A stretch of DNA of 26,548 nt, taken from NCBI GenBank assembly GCA_023438785.1, contig JAEXQJ010000324.1, positions 1 to 26,548 of the forward strand. Reading direction: 5' to 3'. Source of the stretch: Pseudomonadota bacterium (lineage in GTDB: Bacteria; Myxococcota_A; Polyangia; Fen-1088). The notes below the pieces were generated by a model. It had not been told where the DNA came from, did not search any database, and worked only from the letters and a program-made list of their open reading frames with translations. Positions 15,664 through 23,192 of the stretch are shown piece after piece (positions within the stretch are counted from its first letter, which is position 1; each line of letters starts with the position of its first letter). The translations under genes were made by a program, and so were the position numbers.

Positions 15664-17789
15664 GACTTGTGCACCAGGGGTGAAATGGTCTGCCAGAGGA
15701 CAGCTTGGTTGAAGTCGCTCTTGTCGATGAAGGCCTGCACGCCCGCGTCCGTCGCGGCCCGCCGCTCGGCCTCACTGCCCCGCATGGACACCGCGACCAC
15801 AGGGACTTGCCGGATCCTCTCTATCTGGCGCACGGCCCGCACCAGTCCCAGCCCGTCGAGTCTGGGCATATCCATGTCGGTCACGATCACGTCCACCCGC
15901 GGCTGCTCGGCCAACACGGCCAGCGCCTCTTCGCCGTCGCTGGCCACCAGGACCTGCAGGCCGTAGGAACGCAGGGCCTCGGCGATGATGTCGCGCACCA
16001 CGGGCGAATCGTCGGTGACCAGGGCCACGCGCCCGGCTCCCTCGGCCACGGCCGCCTGCCCACCCTTCTGGTTCCGCGCCGCCTCTCGCTGGCGCCGCGC
16101 CAGCAGGACCAACTCGGTGGCCTTGAGCACCACGGCCAGGGTTCCATCTTCGAGGGCCACCGCCGAGGTGACGAGCGGCTGGCGTTCGAAGAACTTACCC
16201 AGCGGCTTGAGAACCACCTCGCGCTCCAGGTGATCGCTGCTGCCGCGCAGGGCCACCAGATCCGCCCCGCTCTGGGCGATCATCATGCGTGTGGGCGTGC
16301 CGCTGCCGCGCCTTTCGTCGAGGGCGGGCACCAGGTCCAGGACGGGTATCACCATGCCCCCGAAGTACACGGCGGGTCCGTCGGCGCTATCGGCGGCCCG
16401 TAGCGCGCGCGCGTCGACCAGGGCGCGCAGCGACGAGGCGGGCAGGCCATAGGTCCCCATGCCCACGCGAAAGAGAACCACGCGCGAGATGGCCACCGAG
16501 ACCGGCACCTCGATGTGAAACGTCGTGCCCTGGCCGACCTGCGTGGAGATCTCCACCGTGCCACCCAGGCCCTCGACCACGTCGAGGACCACGTTGAGTC
16601 CGATGCCCCGCCCGGAGATCTCGGTCGCCTGGCGGCGCGTGGAGAAGCCCGCCGCGAAGATGGTGCGCAGCAGATCGCGCTCCGAGCTCAGCTCGGCCAC
16701 GCTCTCGTCGATGAGGTTGAGCTCCAGCGCGCGCTGCCGAATCGCCCGCGCGTCGATGCCCGCGCCGTCATCCGACACCTGCAGATGCAGGCGCTGTCCG
16801 GTGATGCTGGCGTGCAGACGCAAGCTCACCTCCACGGGCTTGCCCGCGGCCAGCCGCACGCTCGGATCTTCGGCGCCGTGATCGATGGCGTTGCGCAGGA
16901 GGTGGAGCAGCGGCTCCTCGAGCATCTCCAGCAGCGTCTTGTCAACCTCGACCTGATCGCCCACCGTATCCAGCCGCACCTGCCGCCCCAGGGATCGGGC
17001 CAACGCGCGCATGGGCACGGGGAAGCGCTCGAAGAGCGTCCACAGCGGGGTCATACGCAGCTCGCGTGTGGCGCCATCGATCTCCGCCACCGCGCGTGCC
17101 AGGGAGTGACTCTCGTCGCGCAGCTTGGCCTCCAGGCTGGTGAGCCCGTTCACCACGCGGGCGCAGCGGTGGTCCAATTCCTCGTCGTGCGCGCATAAGG
17201 CCAGGCTCTGAACCTCCACGGCCATGTCGCGAACATGGCGCAGCTCTCGCGCCAACTGGCGAGCTCGCACGTGCGAGAGCAGCACATCCGAAACAGCCCG
17301 ACGCAGCCGATCGATCTTCTCCGCGGCGACGCGCACCTCTCGATGCGAGGACGCGGTCACGCGCGTGGGCGGCGCACTCGCTGGCTTTCCCTCGTCCGCC
17401 TTGCTCTGAACGGATACGAGCGCCTGAATCTCGGCCAGCCACGCCGCCGCCTCCGCCGATTCAGCCTCCGGCTCGGCCTGGACCATGCGACCCACCAGCT
17501 CCAAGGCGCGTATCACCCGATCCCCGGCCTGGGGCTGGCTGCGCTCGGCCCGGGTGCGCAGCCACTTCACGTAACCCTCCAACGCGTGGACCAGATGGGA
17601 GATCTGCGCGAAGCCGATCAGACTCGCCTCGCCCTTGAGGGTGTGGCTCTCGCGCAAGAAGGCCGCGGCATCCCCGCCTTTGCTCTCGAAGTCGATCCAC
17701 GAGAGGTGAAGGCGCCCCACCCGCTCGGCCGCGACCTGTCGGAAGGCCTCTATGCGCCGCTGACGCCGTGCTGCTGGATCGCCCGCCAT
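15660..17789 (-). CDS. cheA: Hybrid CheA histidine kinase with C-terminal receiver
   Basis: This 709-residue kinase starts at ATG 17789, four bases after the MCP stop; GGTGAG lies upstream. Domains in order: HPt (about 10-110) with phospho-acceptor His49 in SHTLKGEA; a helical linker/dimerisation region (about 150-245); a HATPase domain (about 250-430) with N box H296..RNAIDHG, G1 box DDGAGID (340-346), Phe382 in GFSTRR and G2 box GRGIGLNVV (393-401); a CheW-like domain (about 431-570); and a receiver (about 587-705) with Asp638 and Lys690. It phosphorylates itself on His and passes phosphate to its own receiver, the two CheB receivers or a separate regulator. CheA-REC hybrids are typical of alternative (non-flagellar) chemosensory systems of the Frz/Pil/Wsp kind. 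The gene overlaps cheB by ATGA. Confidence 0.95.
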   Translation of the reverse strand: MAGDPAARRQRRIEAFRQVAAERVGRLHLSWIDFESKGGDAAAFLRESHTLKGEASLIGFAQISHLVHALEGYVKWLRTRAERSQPQAGDRVIRALELVGRMVQAEPEAESAEAAAWLAEIQALVSVQSKADEGKPASAPPTRVTASSHREVRVAAEKIDRLRRAVSDVLLSHVRARQLARELRHVRDMAVEVQSLALCAHDEELDHRCARVVNGLTSLEAKLRDESHSLARAVAEIDGATRELRMTPLWTLFERFPVPMRALARSLGRQVRLDTVGDQVEVDKTLLEMLEEPLLHLLRNAIDHGAEDPSVRLAAGKPVEVSLRLHASITGQRLHLQVSDDGAGIDARAIRQRALELNLIDESVAELSSERDLLRTIFAAGFSTRRQATEISGRGIGLNVVLDVVEGLGGTVEISTQVGQGTTFHIEVPVSVAISRVVLFRVGMGTYGLPASSLRALVDARALRAADSADGPAVYFGGMVIPVLDLVPALDERRGSGTPTRMMIAQSGADLVALRGSSDHLEREVVLKPLGKFFERQPLVTSAVALEDGTLAVVLKATELVLLARRQREAARNQKGGQAAVAEGAGRVALVTDDSPVVRDIIAEALRSYGLQVLVASDGEEALAVLAEQPRVDVIVTDMDMPRLDGLGLVRAVRQIERIRQVPVVAVSMRGSEAERRAATDAGVQAFIDKSDFNQAVLWQTISPLVHKS

Positions 17790-17793
17790 GGTC

Positions 17794-19116
17794 TCACCGC
17801 GCGGTCCCGTCGGGCAGGCTCTCACTCGCGGATGGCGCGCGAATCGGGGCCCTCAGCTTCCCGCGGCCCACCAGGCGATCGAGCCGCAAGGCCGCATCGA
17901 CCAACTCCGCCGCGTTGGCCGCCGTTCGCCGCGTGCTCGTCATGGCGCTCGACACGGTGGCCGCCATGTCATCCATGCTGTGCCCCACCTGTTCGGTGGC
18001 CTTGCGCTGCTGTTGCGTGACCAGGGCGATGTCGCGCGCCGAGCGCGTGGTCTCTTCGGACCGGGCGATGCCCTCCTGGCCGGCCTGCACGGCCGACTGA
18101 GACGCCGCGCGCATGTCGTTCATCAGGCGGCGAATGCTGGCCACCGATTCCATCACGCTCTCGGCCAGCCGGCGCATCTCGGCGGCCACCAGCGTGAATC
18201 CCCGCCCCGCCTCTCCCGCCTTGGTCCCCTCCAGGGCCGCGTTGAGCGCCAGCAGGTCGGTGCGATCCGCCACCTGCATGATGGCCGCCAGGATCTCGGC
18301 CACCTTCTCGGCGTGATCATTCAGCTCCTTGATCCGATGGGCCACGTCGCGGTTTCCGTTCACCGTGCGCTCCGCGTTGCCCAGCACCGCGCTCGACCGC
18401 TCGGCGATCTGTTGGGCGGAGGCCAACACGGTCTCCAGGGCCTGACGTGTCTGTTCGATGCCCGTGGCCTGCTGCGTGCCCTGGGTCTCCTGATTGCGCG
18501 CCGCCCCCACCATGTCCTGCGACAACTGGGTCAGACGCTGGGCCACCTCCAAGATGGGCCGTGCGATGGAGCCTGAGATGAGCCACGCCACCGCGATGCC
18601 AATCAGCAGGACGAGAGCCGCGCCAACCAAGACGGCCACCTTGTTGATGCGGCTGGCGTCGTCGATGGACTTGCGCGAGAAGCCGGCCACCAAGGTTCCC
18701 AGGGCATTGCCCTTGCTGACCAGGGGCACCAGCACGTGCATGAGCCCGCCGGCGCCGTTCGGCCGCACCACCCGTTCGACGCGGGTGTTCTCCAGGTACT
18801 CACTCTCGCCGGCCCCCGCGGTGCCGTGGTGCAGGAACACCTCGCCGCCGGGCTTCAGGATGGCCACGTAGCGGAGATCGGCGTGGCCCCGTAGAGCAAC
18901 CACCGCGTTGTCGGCCGCGGCGTGGTCGTCGAACTCGACGGCGGGTGCCACCAGTTTGGCCAGCACGCCGCTCATCCCGCGGGCCCGAGTCTCCAGCGCC
19001 GCGGCCGAGATGCTCTCCTGCTGGTACAGGAGGTACCAGGCGAAGATCCCGGTGAAGAGGGCGATGACGCCCGCATAGGCGAGGATCAGCTTGGCACGCA
19101 GACCGTTGACCATCAT
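17794..19116 (-). CDS. Methyl-accepting chemotaxis protein with a CHASE8-like periplasmic domain
   Basis: This is a 440-residue transmembrane chemoreceptor. TM1 spans about residues 8-30, the periplasmic part 31-158, TM2 159-181, and a HAMP-like segment follows (SIARPILEVAQRL). The cytoplasmic coiled-coil signalling domain has its hairpin tip near DRTDLLALNAALEGTKAGEAGRGF (split: DRTDLLALNAAL 284-295, then EGTKAGEAGRGF). The tip differs from the textbook QTNLLALNAAIEAARAGE at several positions. The periplasmic segment has the pattern LAKLVAPAVEFDD..AADNAVVALR, then RYVAILKPGGEVFLHH, which I recognise as CHASE8-like, the domain found in the diguanylate cyclase YfiN/DgcN. The start codon overlaps the cheW stop by one base (TGATG). 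Adjacency to cheW, cheA and cheB makes this the dedicated receptor. The likely input is the YfiR-like protein encoded divergently nearby (inference). Confidence 0.93.
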   Translation of the reverse strand: MMVNGLRAKLILAYAGVIALFTGIFAWYLLYQQESISAAALETRARGMSGVLAKLVAPAVEFDDHAAADNAVVALRGHADLRYVAILKPGGEVFLHHGTAGAGESEYLENTRVERVVRPNGAGGLMHVLVPLVSKGNALGTLVAGFSRKSIDDASRINKVAVLVGAALVLLIGIAVAWLISGSIARPILEVAQRLTQLSQDMVGAARNQETQGTQQATGIEQTRQALETVLASAQQIAERSSAVLGNAERTVNGNRDVAHRIKELNDHAEKVAEILAAIMQVADRTDLLALNAALEGTKAGEAGRGFTLVAAEMRRLAESVMESVASIRRLMNDMRAASQSAVQAGQEGIARSEETTRSARDIALVTQQQRKATEQVGHSMDDMAATVSSAMTSTRRTAANAAELVDAALRLDRLVGRGKLRAPIRAPSASESLPDGTAR

Positions 19117-19610
19117 CAGGCGCTCCCTTCCGCCAGGCCCGCGGCCGCGATGACGAGCGCGGGGATATCGAGCAAGAGAATCGTCTCGCCCTGCCAGACC
19201 AGCGCCTCGCGCATGAAGGCCGGGCGCTCGCCGCTTTCATCGCGCAGGATGAGCGGCGCGACGGGTTCGACGATGCCGCGGATCTCGTCGACGACCAGGG
19301 CCACTTCGTATTCACTCGCCTGCACGACCACCAGCCGCGGCAGCACGGCCGTCGTGTCGCGCGCCTGCCCGGGTGCACCCACCAGTTGCTCCAGGCTCAC
19401 CACGGGCACCGGAGAGCCGCGCAGATTGGCAATGCCCAACACCTGGCGCGGCGCACTCGGGACGCGGGTCACGGCGCCCTTGAGGGCCACCTCGCGAATC
19501 GCCTGCGTGGGGATGCCGAACCAGCGCTCCCCCACGCGCACCAACATGAGCACGGGAGCGCTCGTTGGCACCTCGGCTGCCCGCGGCGAGGGGCTGGCTT
19601 CATCGGTCAC
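19116..19610 (-). CDS. cheW: CheW coupling protein
   Basis: This is a 164-residue protein with a GTG start at 19610. Residues about 18-155 are a CheW/SH3-like fold with the usual landmarks: RWFGIPTQAIREV, then LGIANLRGSPVPVVSLEQL, then ALVVDEIRGIVEPV and ILLLDIPALV. It bridges the receptor tip and the CheW-like domain of the hybrid CheA. The start overlaps the stop of a possible 37-codon ORF (GTGA), and no clear Shine-Dalgarno is seen, so translation may depend on coupling. The stop overlaps the MCP start by one base. It is the first certain gene of the operon. Confidence 0.93.
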   Translation of the reverse strand: MTDEASPSPRAAEVPTSAPVLMLVRVGERWFGIPTQAIREVALKGAVTRVPSAPRQVLGIANLRGSPVPVVSLEQLVGAPGQARDTTAVLPRLVVVQASEYEVALVVDEIRGIVEPVAPLILRDESGERPAFMREALVWQGETILLLDIPALVIAAAGLAEGSA

Positions 19611-19720
19611 GTGTGGCTCGCGGTGTAATCCCCCACCCGCTGAGCCACGGCGTCCGCGCCCTCCTGTTTGCGAATACTCAGGAATCGAAGCTGCAACTGC
19701 TCGCTCGCCAAGGCCGTCAT
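19607..19720 (-). CDS. Possible small protein (37 aa) leading the chemosensory operon
   Basis: An ATG at 19720 opens a 37-codon frame ending in TGA that overlaps the cheW GTG start as GTGA. Third-position GC within the frame is about 80%, while the same frame upstream of the ATG falls to about half, so the ATG looks like a real boundary. The peptide begins MTALASEQLQLRF, is probably helical, has no Cys and no membrane segment, and I do not recognise it. No clear ribosome binding site precedes it. It could be a coupling leader peptide for cheW or a small chemosensory accessory protein. The chance of a spurious ORF is substantial. Confidence 0.35.
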   Translation of the reverse strand: MTALASEQLQLRFLSIRKQEGADAVAQRVGDYTASHT

Positions 19721-19823
19721 GTCAGCACAGTGAAGATCGGCGAATCGCGCCAGAACCTGAGCAACGCTACGTTTTCGCTTCCATTCCGCCGATGTCGAGC
19801 AGGCAGCACCGCGCTGCTCCACC

Positions 19824-20426
19824 GTGACCCGCAAACCGATTGCCAGCTTGCATCGCCCCGGCGCCCTGGCCGCGCTGGCGGTCGCCCTGCATGCGGGGCT
19901 CGCCTGGGCCGCCGATGCCCCACCGCCCGAGGCCATGGCTCGGCAGGCCGCCGCCCTCACGCGGGCCTTGGCCTACGACGCCAACCTGGCCGGGCGCGCG
20001 GGCGCCTCGGTTTCGCTGGCCATTGTCTACCCGCGCGACAACGTCGCGTCGCAGATCGAGGCCCAGCAGTGGCAGGCCCAGTTCGCCAATCTGGAAAAGC
20101 TCAGGGTGCTGGGGCTGCCGTTTCGCGTGCTGCGCCTGCCCTACCAGGGCCCCGCGTCTCTGTTGAAGGCCATCGAAGCGGAGGGGCTGGACGCGATCTT
20201 CGTGTGCCCCGGTCTGGAGGCGGAGGCGGCGGCCATCCGCAAGATCACCCGCCAGCGCAAGGTGGTCAGCATGGCGAGTCGCGAAGACATGGTCCGCGGC
20301 GGCCTGTCCATCGGCGTGTTCCTCGTGAACGACAAAAACACGCTGCTGGTCAACCTGCCCGCCTCACGCGAGGAGGGGGCACAATTCAGCGCGGAGCTGC
20401 TCAGCCTGGCCAGAGTGCTGCGATGA
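19824..20426 (+). CDS. YfiR-like periplasmic protein (DUF4154)
   Basis: This 200-residue protein starts with GTG at 19824. Residues 1-30 are a signal peptide with a basic start, a hydrophobic core and cleavage near AWAA/D31. The mature part follows the DUF4154/YfiR pattern: an N-terminal helix with LTRALAYDANL, a central GLDAIFVCPGL strand and a diagnostic C-terminal block (RKVVSMASREDMVRGG, IGVFLVNDKN, LLVNLPASREEGAQF, LLSLARVL). In Pseudomonas, YfiR sits in the periplasm and represses YfiN through its CHASE8-type domain. The mature chain here has only one Cys, so the intramolecular disulfides described for Pseudomonas YfiR cannot form. It overlaps the receiver-PP2C gene as ATGA and is divergent from a chemosensory operon whose receptor carries a CHASE8-like domain. 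No strong ribosome binding site is seen, so the start could shift. Confidence 0.82.
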   Translation: MTRKPIASLHRPGALAALAVALHAGLAWAADAPPPEAMARQAAALTRALAYDANLAGRAGASVSLAIVYPRDNVASQIEAQQWQAQFANLEKLRVLGLPFRVLRLPYQGPASLLKAIEAEGLDAIFVCPGLEAEAAAIRKITRQRKVVSMASREDMVRGGLSIGVFLVNDKNTLLVNLPASREEGAQFSAELLSLARVLR

Positions 20427-21706
20427 CACCCGATCGGCACGAAGACCAACAGTCCCTCCCGGCCCCCGGCGGTGTCCTGGTCATCGACGACTCGGTGGTC
20501 AGCTTGGATGCGGTGGCGGGCCTCCTGGAAGACATGGGCTGGAGCGTGCAGACGGCCCAAAGCGGGGCCGAGGCGCTGGCACGTCTCGCGGCCCTCCGCC
20601 CCGAGGTGGTCATCGCCGATCTGAACATGCCGGACATGAACGGCATCGAGGTCTTTCGCCGCATCCACGAGCAGGACTCCACCCTGCCGGTCATCATCCT
20701 CAGCGCCGAGGACGCGCTGGCCTCCGTGCTGGAGTCCATGCACGCGGGCGTGTTCGACTTCGTCCCCAAATCCGATCACGTGCGCATGCTCCCGGCGGCC
20801 CTGGCCCGCGCCGTGTCCCACTGCCGGATCCTGCGCGACAACCGGCGGCTGTCCGCGGATCTGCAGCACAGCAACCAGCGGCTGGAACAGCGGGTGCGCG
20901 AACAAACCACGGTCATCGAGGCCAAGATGCGCCGCGAGGCCGCGCTGGAACGTGAGGCGGCCGTGGCCTGCCTGCGCAAAGAACTCGAGATCGCCCAGCA
21001 GTTGCAGGCCTTCCTGCAGCCCCGCGACCTGCTGGCCCCCGGCCTGGAGATCGCGGCCGGCATGGCGAGCGCCAGCCAGGTCAGCGGCGACTACTACGAC
21101 ATCCGCCCCACCGAGGACGGGTGCTGGATCGGCATCGGCGACGTGGCCGGGCACGGCCTGAACGCGGGCCTGGTCATGCTCATGATCCAAAGCGGATTGG
21201 CGGCACTCATCATGGCCACGCCGCATGGCCTGCCTCCCGACATTCTCCCGCCGCTCAACCGCATGCTGCACGACAACCTGCGCAGCCGCCTGGCCCGCGA
21301 TGATCACGCCACGCTGACCCTGTGTCGCTTCTTCCGGGACGGCCGCCTGACCTTCGCGGGGGCCCACGAGGACATCCTGGTGTGCGGCGCCCAGGGTTGC
21401 CGATTCGAACCCACGCCGGGCCCCTGGTTGGGCATCAACCCCGACATCACGCGGGGCCTGCACATGGGCTCGCTGCAGTTGCAGGACGGCGACCTGGTGG
21501 TCTTCTTCACCGACGGCCTGCTCGAGGCGCGCCGTGCTCACGAGTGTTTCGGCATCGAGCGCTTGGCCGCCGCCGTCGAGCAACGACGTCACCTGCCCGT
21601 GGCACAGATCGAACGCGAGGTCATGCAAGCCTCGCTCGACTTTGGCGGGTCGCCACCCAGCGACGACACCACCCTCATCGTCATGCGCTACCGCGCGTCG
21701 ATTTGA
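20423..21706 (+). CDS. Response regulator with PP2C/SpoIIE-type phosphatase output
   Basis: This is a 427-residue protein. Residues about 16-130 are a receiver with D22-D23, phospho-acceptor Asp66 (IADLNMP), Ser94 and Lys116, all intact. A coiled coil of about 50 residues (140-190) links it to a PP2C/SpoIIE phosphatase (about 205-425). The metal-binding motifs are VSGDYYD (Asp223), GDVAGHG (Asp240), FFTDGLLEA and DDTTLIV. The class resembles RsbU, RssB-PP2C and HsbR, which dephosphorylate anti-sigma-factor antagonists in partner-switching circuits. The start overlaps the YfiR-like stop as ATGA. Its receiver is a plausible target of the divergent hybrid CheA, since no cheY is present. The antagonist substrate is not in the window. 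The 3' end overlaps the convergent aroK gene by 19 bp. Confidence 0.92.
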   Translation: MTPDRHEDQQSLPAPGGVLVIDDSVVSLDAVAGLLEDMGWSVQTAQSGAEALARLAALRPEVVIADLNMPDMNGIEVFRRIHEQDSTLPVIILSAEDALASVLESMHAGVFDFVPKSDHVRMLPAALARAVSHCRILRDNRRLSADLQHSNQRLEQRVREQTTVIEAKMRREAALEREAAVACLRKELEIAQQLQAFLQPRDLLAPGLEIAAGMASASQVSGDYYDIRPTEDGCWIGIGDVAGHGLNAGLVMLMIQSGLAALIMATPHGLPPDILPPLNRMLHDNLRSRLARDDHATLTLCRFFRDGRLTFAGAHEDILVCGAQGCRFEPTPGPWLGINPDITRGLHMGSLQLQDGDLVVFFTDGLLEARRAHECFGIERLAAAVEQRRHLPVAQIEREVMQASLDFGGSPPSDDTTLIVMRYRASI

Positions 21707-22197
21707 GTCTCGATCTCGGCCGCGATATCGGCCAGCCCGCGCCCATCGGTGTCGATCTCCACGTGGGCCAGGCGCTGGTAAAGCGGCGTCCGCCGCTGCA
21801 ACACCTCGGTCACCTCGTCGGTGAAGCTCTTGCTCCCGGTCAGCGACGGCCGGTTCGAGTCGCCGCCGATGCGTTCCACGATGGTGGCCGGCGTGGCCTT
21901 GAGCCAGAAGACGCGCCCCGCCGCACGCAATACGGTGATGTTGGCCTCACGCTCGACGACGCCGCCGCCGCAGTCGATGACCAGCCCGCCGCGCGCCGCC
22001 ACCTGGCGGCAGATGCGCTCCTCCAAATCGCGAAAATGGGGCCAGCCGTGCGCCGCCACGATCTCGGGAATGCTCTGGCCGGCCGCGCGGACGATCTCCG
22101 CGTCCAGGCTGACCACCGCGCGCCCGAGCCGCGCGCCCAGCTCGCGCGCCACGGCGCTCTTGCCCGTGCCCCGGTATCCCACGAGGATGACGTTCAT
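21688..22197 (-). CDS. aroK: Shikimate kinase
   Basis: This 169-residue enzyme phosphorylates shikimate with ATP in aromatic amino acid synthesis. Residues 7-14 are the Walker A GYRGTGKS. Other family landmarks are LDAEI with shikimate-binding Asp32, the FRDLE segment with its Arg, the CGGGVV glycine motif and the lid RPSL. The first Asp of the usual D-x-D (Mg2+ side) is Ser30 here. The length is standard. The ATG at 22197 overlaps the aroE stop as ATGA, making an aroE-aroK unit of two successive steps. The stop (TAG, 21688-21690) lies 19 bp inside the end of the convergent phosphatase gene. Confidence 0.93.
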   Translation of the reverse strand: MNVILVGYRGTGKSAVARELGARLGRAVVSLDAEIVRAAGQSIPEIVAAHGWPHFRDLEERICRQVAARGGLVIDCGGGVVEREANITVLRAAGRVFWLKATPATIVERIGGDSNRPSLTGSKSFTDEVTEVLQRRTPLYQRLAHVEIDTDGRGLADIAAEIETQIDAR

Positions 22198-23051
22198 AGC
22201 CGCGCTTCCACGACGGCGCGCATGATGTTCGCCGGCGCGCTCTGCCCGGTCCAAAGCGTGAACTGCTCCATGGCTTGGCCCAAGAACATCTCCATGCCCT
22301 CGATGACCCGGCACCCCGCCTGCGCCGCCTCACGCAGCAGGCGCGTGCGCCGCGGGTTGTACACCACATCAAAGACCACCAGTTCGGGACGCAGCAGGTG
22401 GGCGGGAACCAGTGTGCGCTCCACGTCGGGGTTCATGCCCACGGGCGTGCATTGAAGCAGGATTTCGGCCTGGGCCAGCTCCTCGGCCAGGACCGCCTCG
22501 TCGAGCACGCGCGCCTTCACGTTGATGCGCGTCCGTTCGGCAACGTCACGGGCCAGGCGATTCAACTCATCGGGGATGGCCCCCAGCATGACCAACTCGG
22601 AGGGCCGCGCCCGGAAGCCCAACGTGCTGGCCACCGCCCGCGCCGCTCCGCCCGAGCCCAGCATGACCACGCGACGCCCCCGCGGGTCCGCGCCCGCCCG
22701 CGCCAGCGCGCCCAAGGCCCCCAGGCCGTCCGTGTTGTAGCCCAGCAGCCGCCCGTTCTCGTTGACCACCGTGTTGATGCAGCCGATGGCCCGCGCCATC
22801 TCGTCCACTTCGTCGACCAGCGGCAGGGCCGCCACCTTGTGCGGCATGGTGATGGACAACCCGCGGTAGCCCATGGCGCGTACGCCCGCCATGGCCTGCG
22901 CGAGTTGGGCAGGTTCCACGTCGTGGGCCACGTAGACGAAGGGCAGGCCCAGCGCCTCGAAGGCGGTGTTGTGGATGGACGGTCCCATGGAGTGCCGGGC
23001 CGGCAGCCCGAACAAGGCGCAAACCCTGAAGCTGGCGTCGATGCGAGTCAT
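22194..23051 (-). CDS. aroE: Shikimate dehydrogenase (NADP+)
   Basis: This 285-residue enzyme reduces 3-dehydroshikimate to shikimate. It starts at ATG 23051 with GGAG five bases upstream. The N-terminal substrate domain has GLPARHSMGPSIHN (15-28), ITMPHK with catalytic Lys72, GCINTVV (Asn93) and GYNTDG (Asp108). The nucleotide domain has GSGGAARAV (132-140), and the C-terminus has the FLGQAMEQF segment with the conserved Gln. The usual HSxSP motif that holds the shikimate carboxylate reads HSMGP, so the second Ser is Gly23; other active-site residues are present. It is translationally coupled to aroK downstream and preceded by a 141-bp gap after the pilX-like gene. Confidence 0.93.
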   Translation of the reverse strand: MTRIDASFRVCALFGLPARHSMGPSIHNTAFEALGLPFVYVAHDVEPAQLAQAMAGVRAMGYRGLSITMPHKVAALPLVDEVDEMARAIGCINTVVNENGRLLGYNTDGLGALGALARAGADPRGRRVVMLGSGGAARAVASTLGFRARPSELVMLGAIPDELNRLARDVAERTRINVKARVLDEAVLAEELAQAEILLQCTPVGMNPDVERTLVPAHLLRPELVVFDVVYNPRRTRLLREAAQAGCRVIEGMEMFLGQAMEQFTLWTGQSAPANIMRAVVEARL

Positions 23052-23192
23052 GTAGCTCCGTTGGAAAGCGGCCACGCCGCAGCCGCTCTCATACCACGGC
23101 CAGATGACCGGCCGCGAAGTGCGGCGATGGGCTTCGCAACCGGCACCAGGCGCGACGTCTCTTCGCGTCCGGGCCAAGTCGCTCGTGATCCT

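Noticed and set aside
14554..15966. A 470-codon open frame on the plus strand
   Set aside because: It is the opposite strand of cheB and the end of cheA; its His/Gly-rich composition is an artefact of codon bias.
23114..23137. GCGAAG/CTTCGC hairpin between the pilX-like gene and aroE as a terminator
   Set aside because: The stem is six base pairs with a 12-base loop and no T-tract; it is too weak to call.
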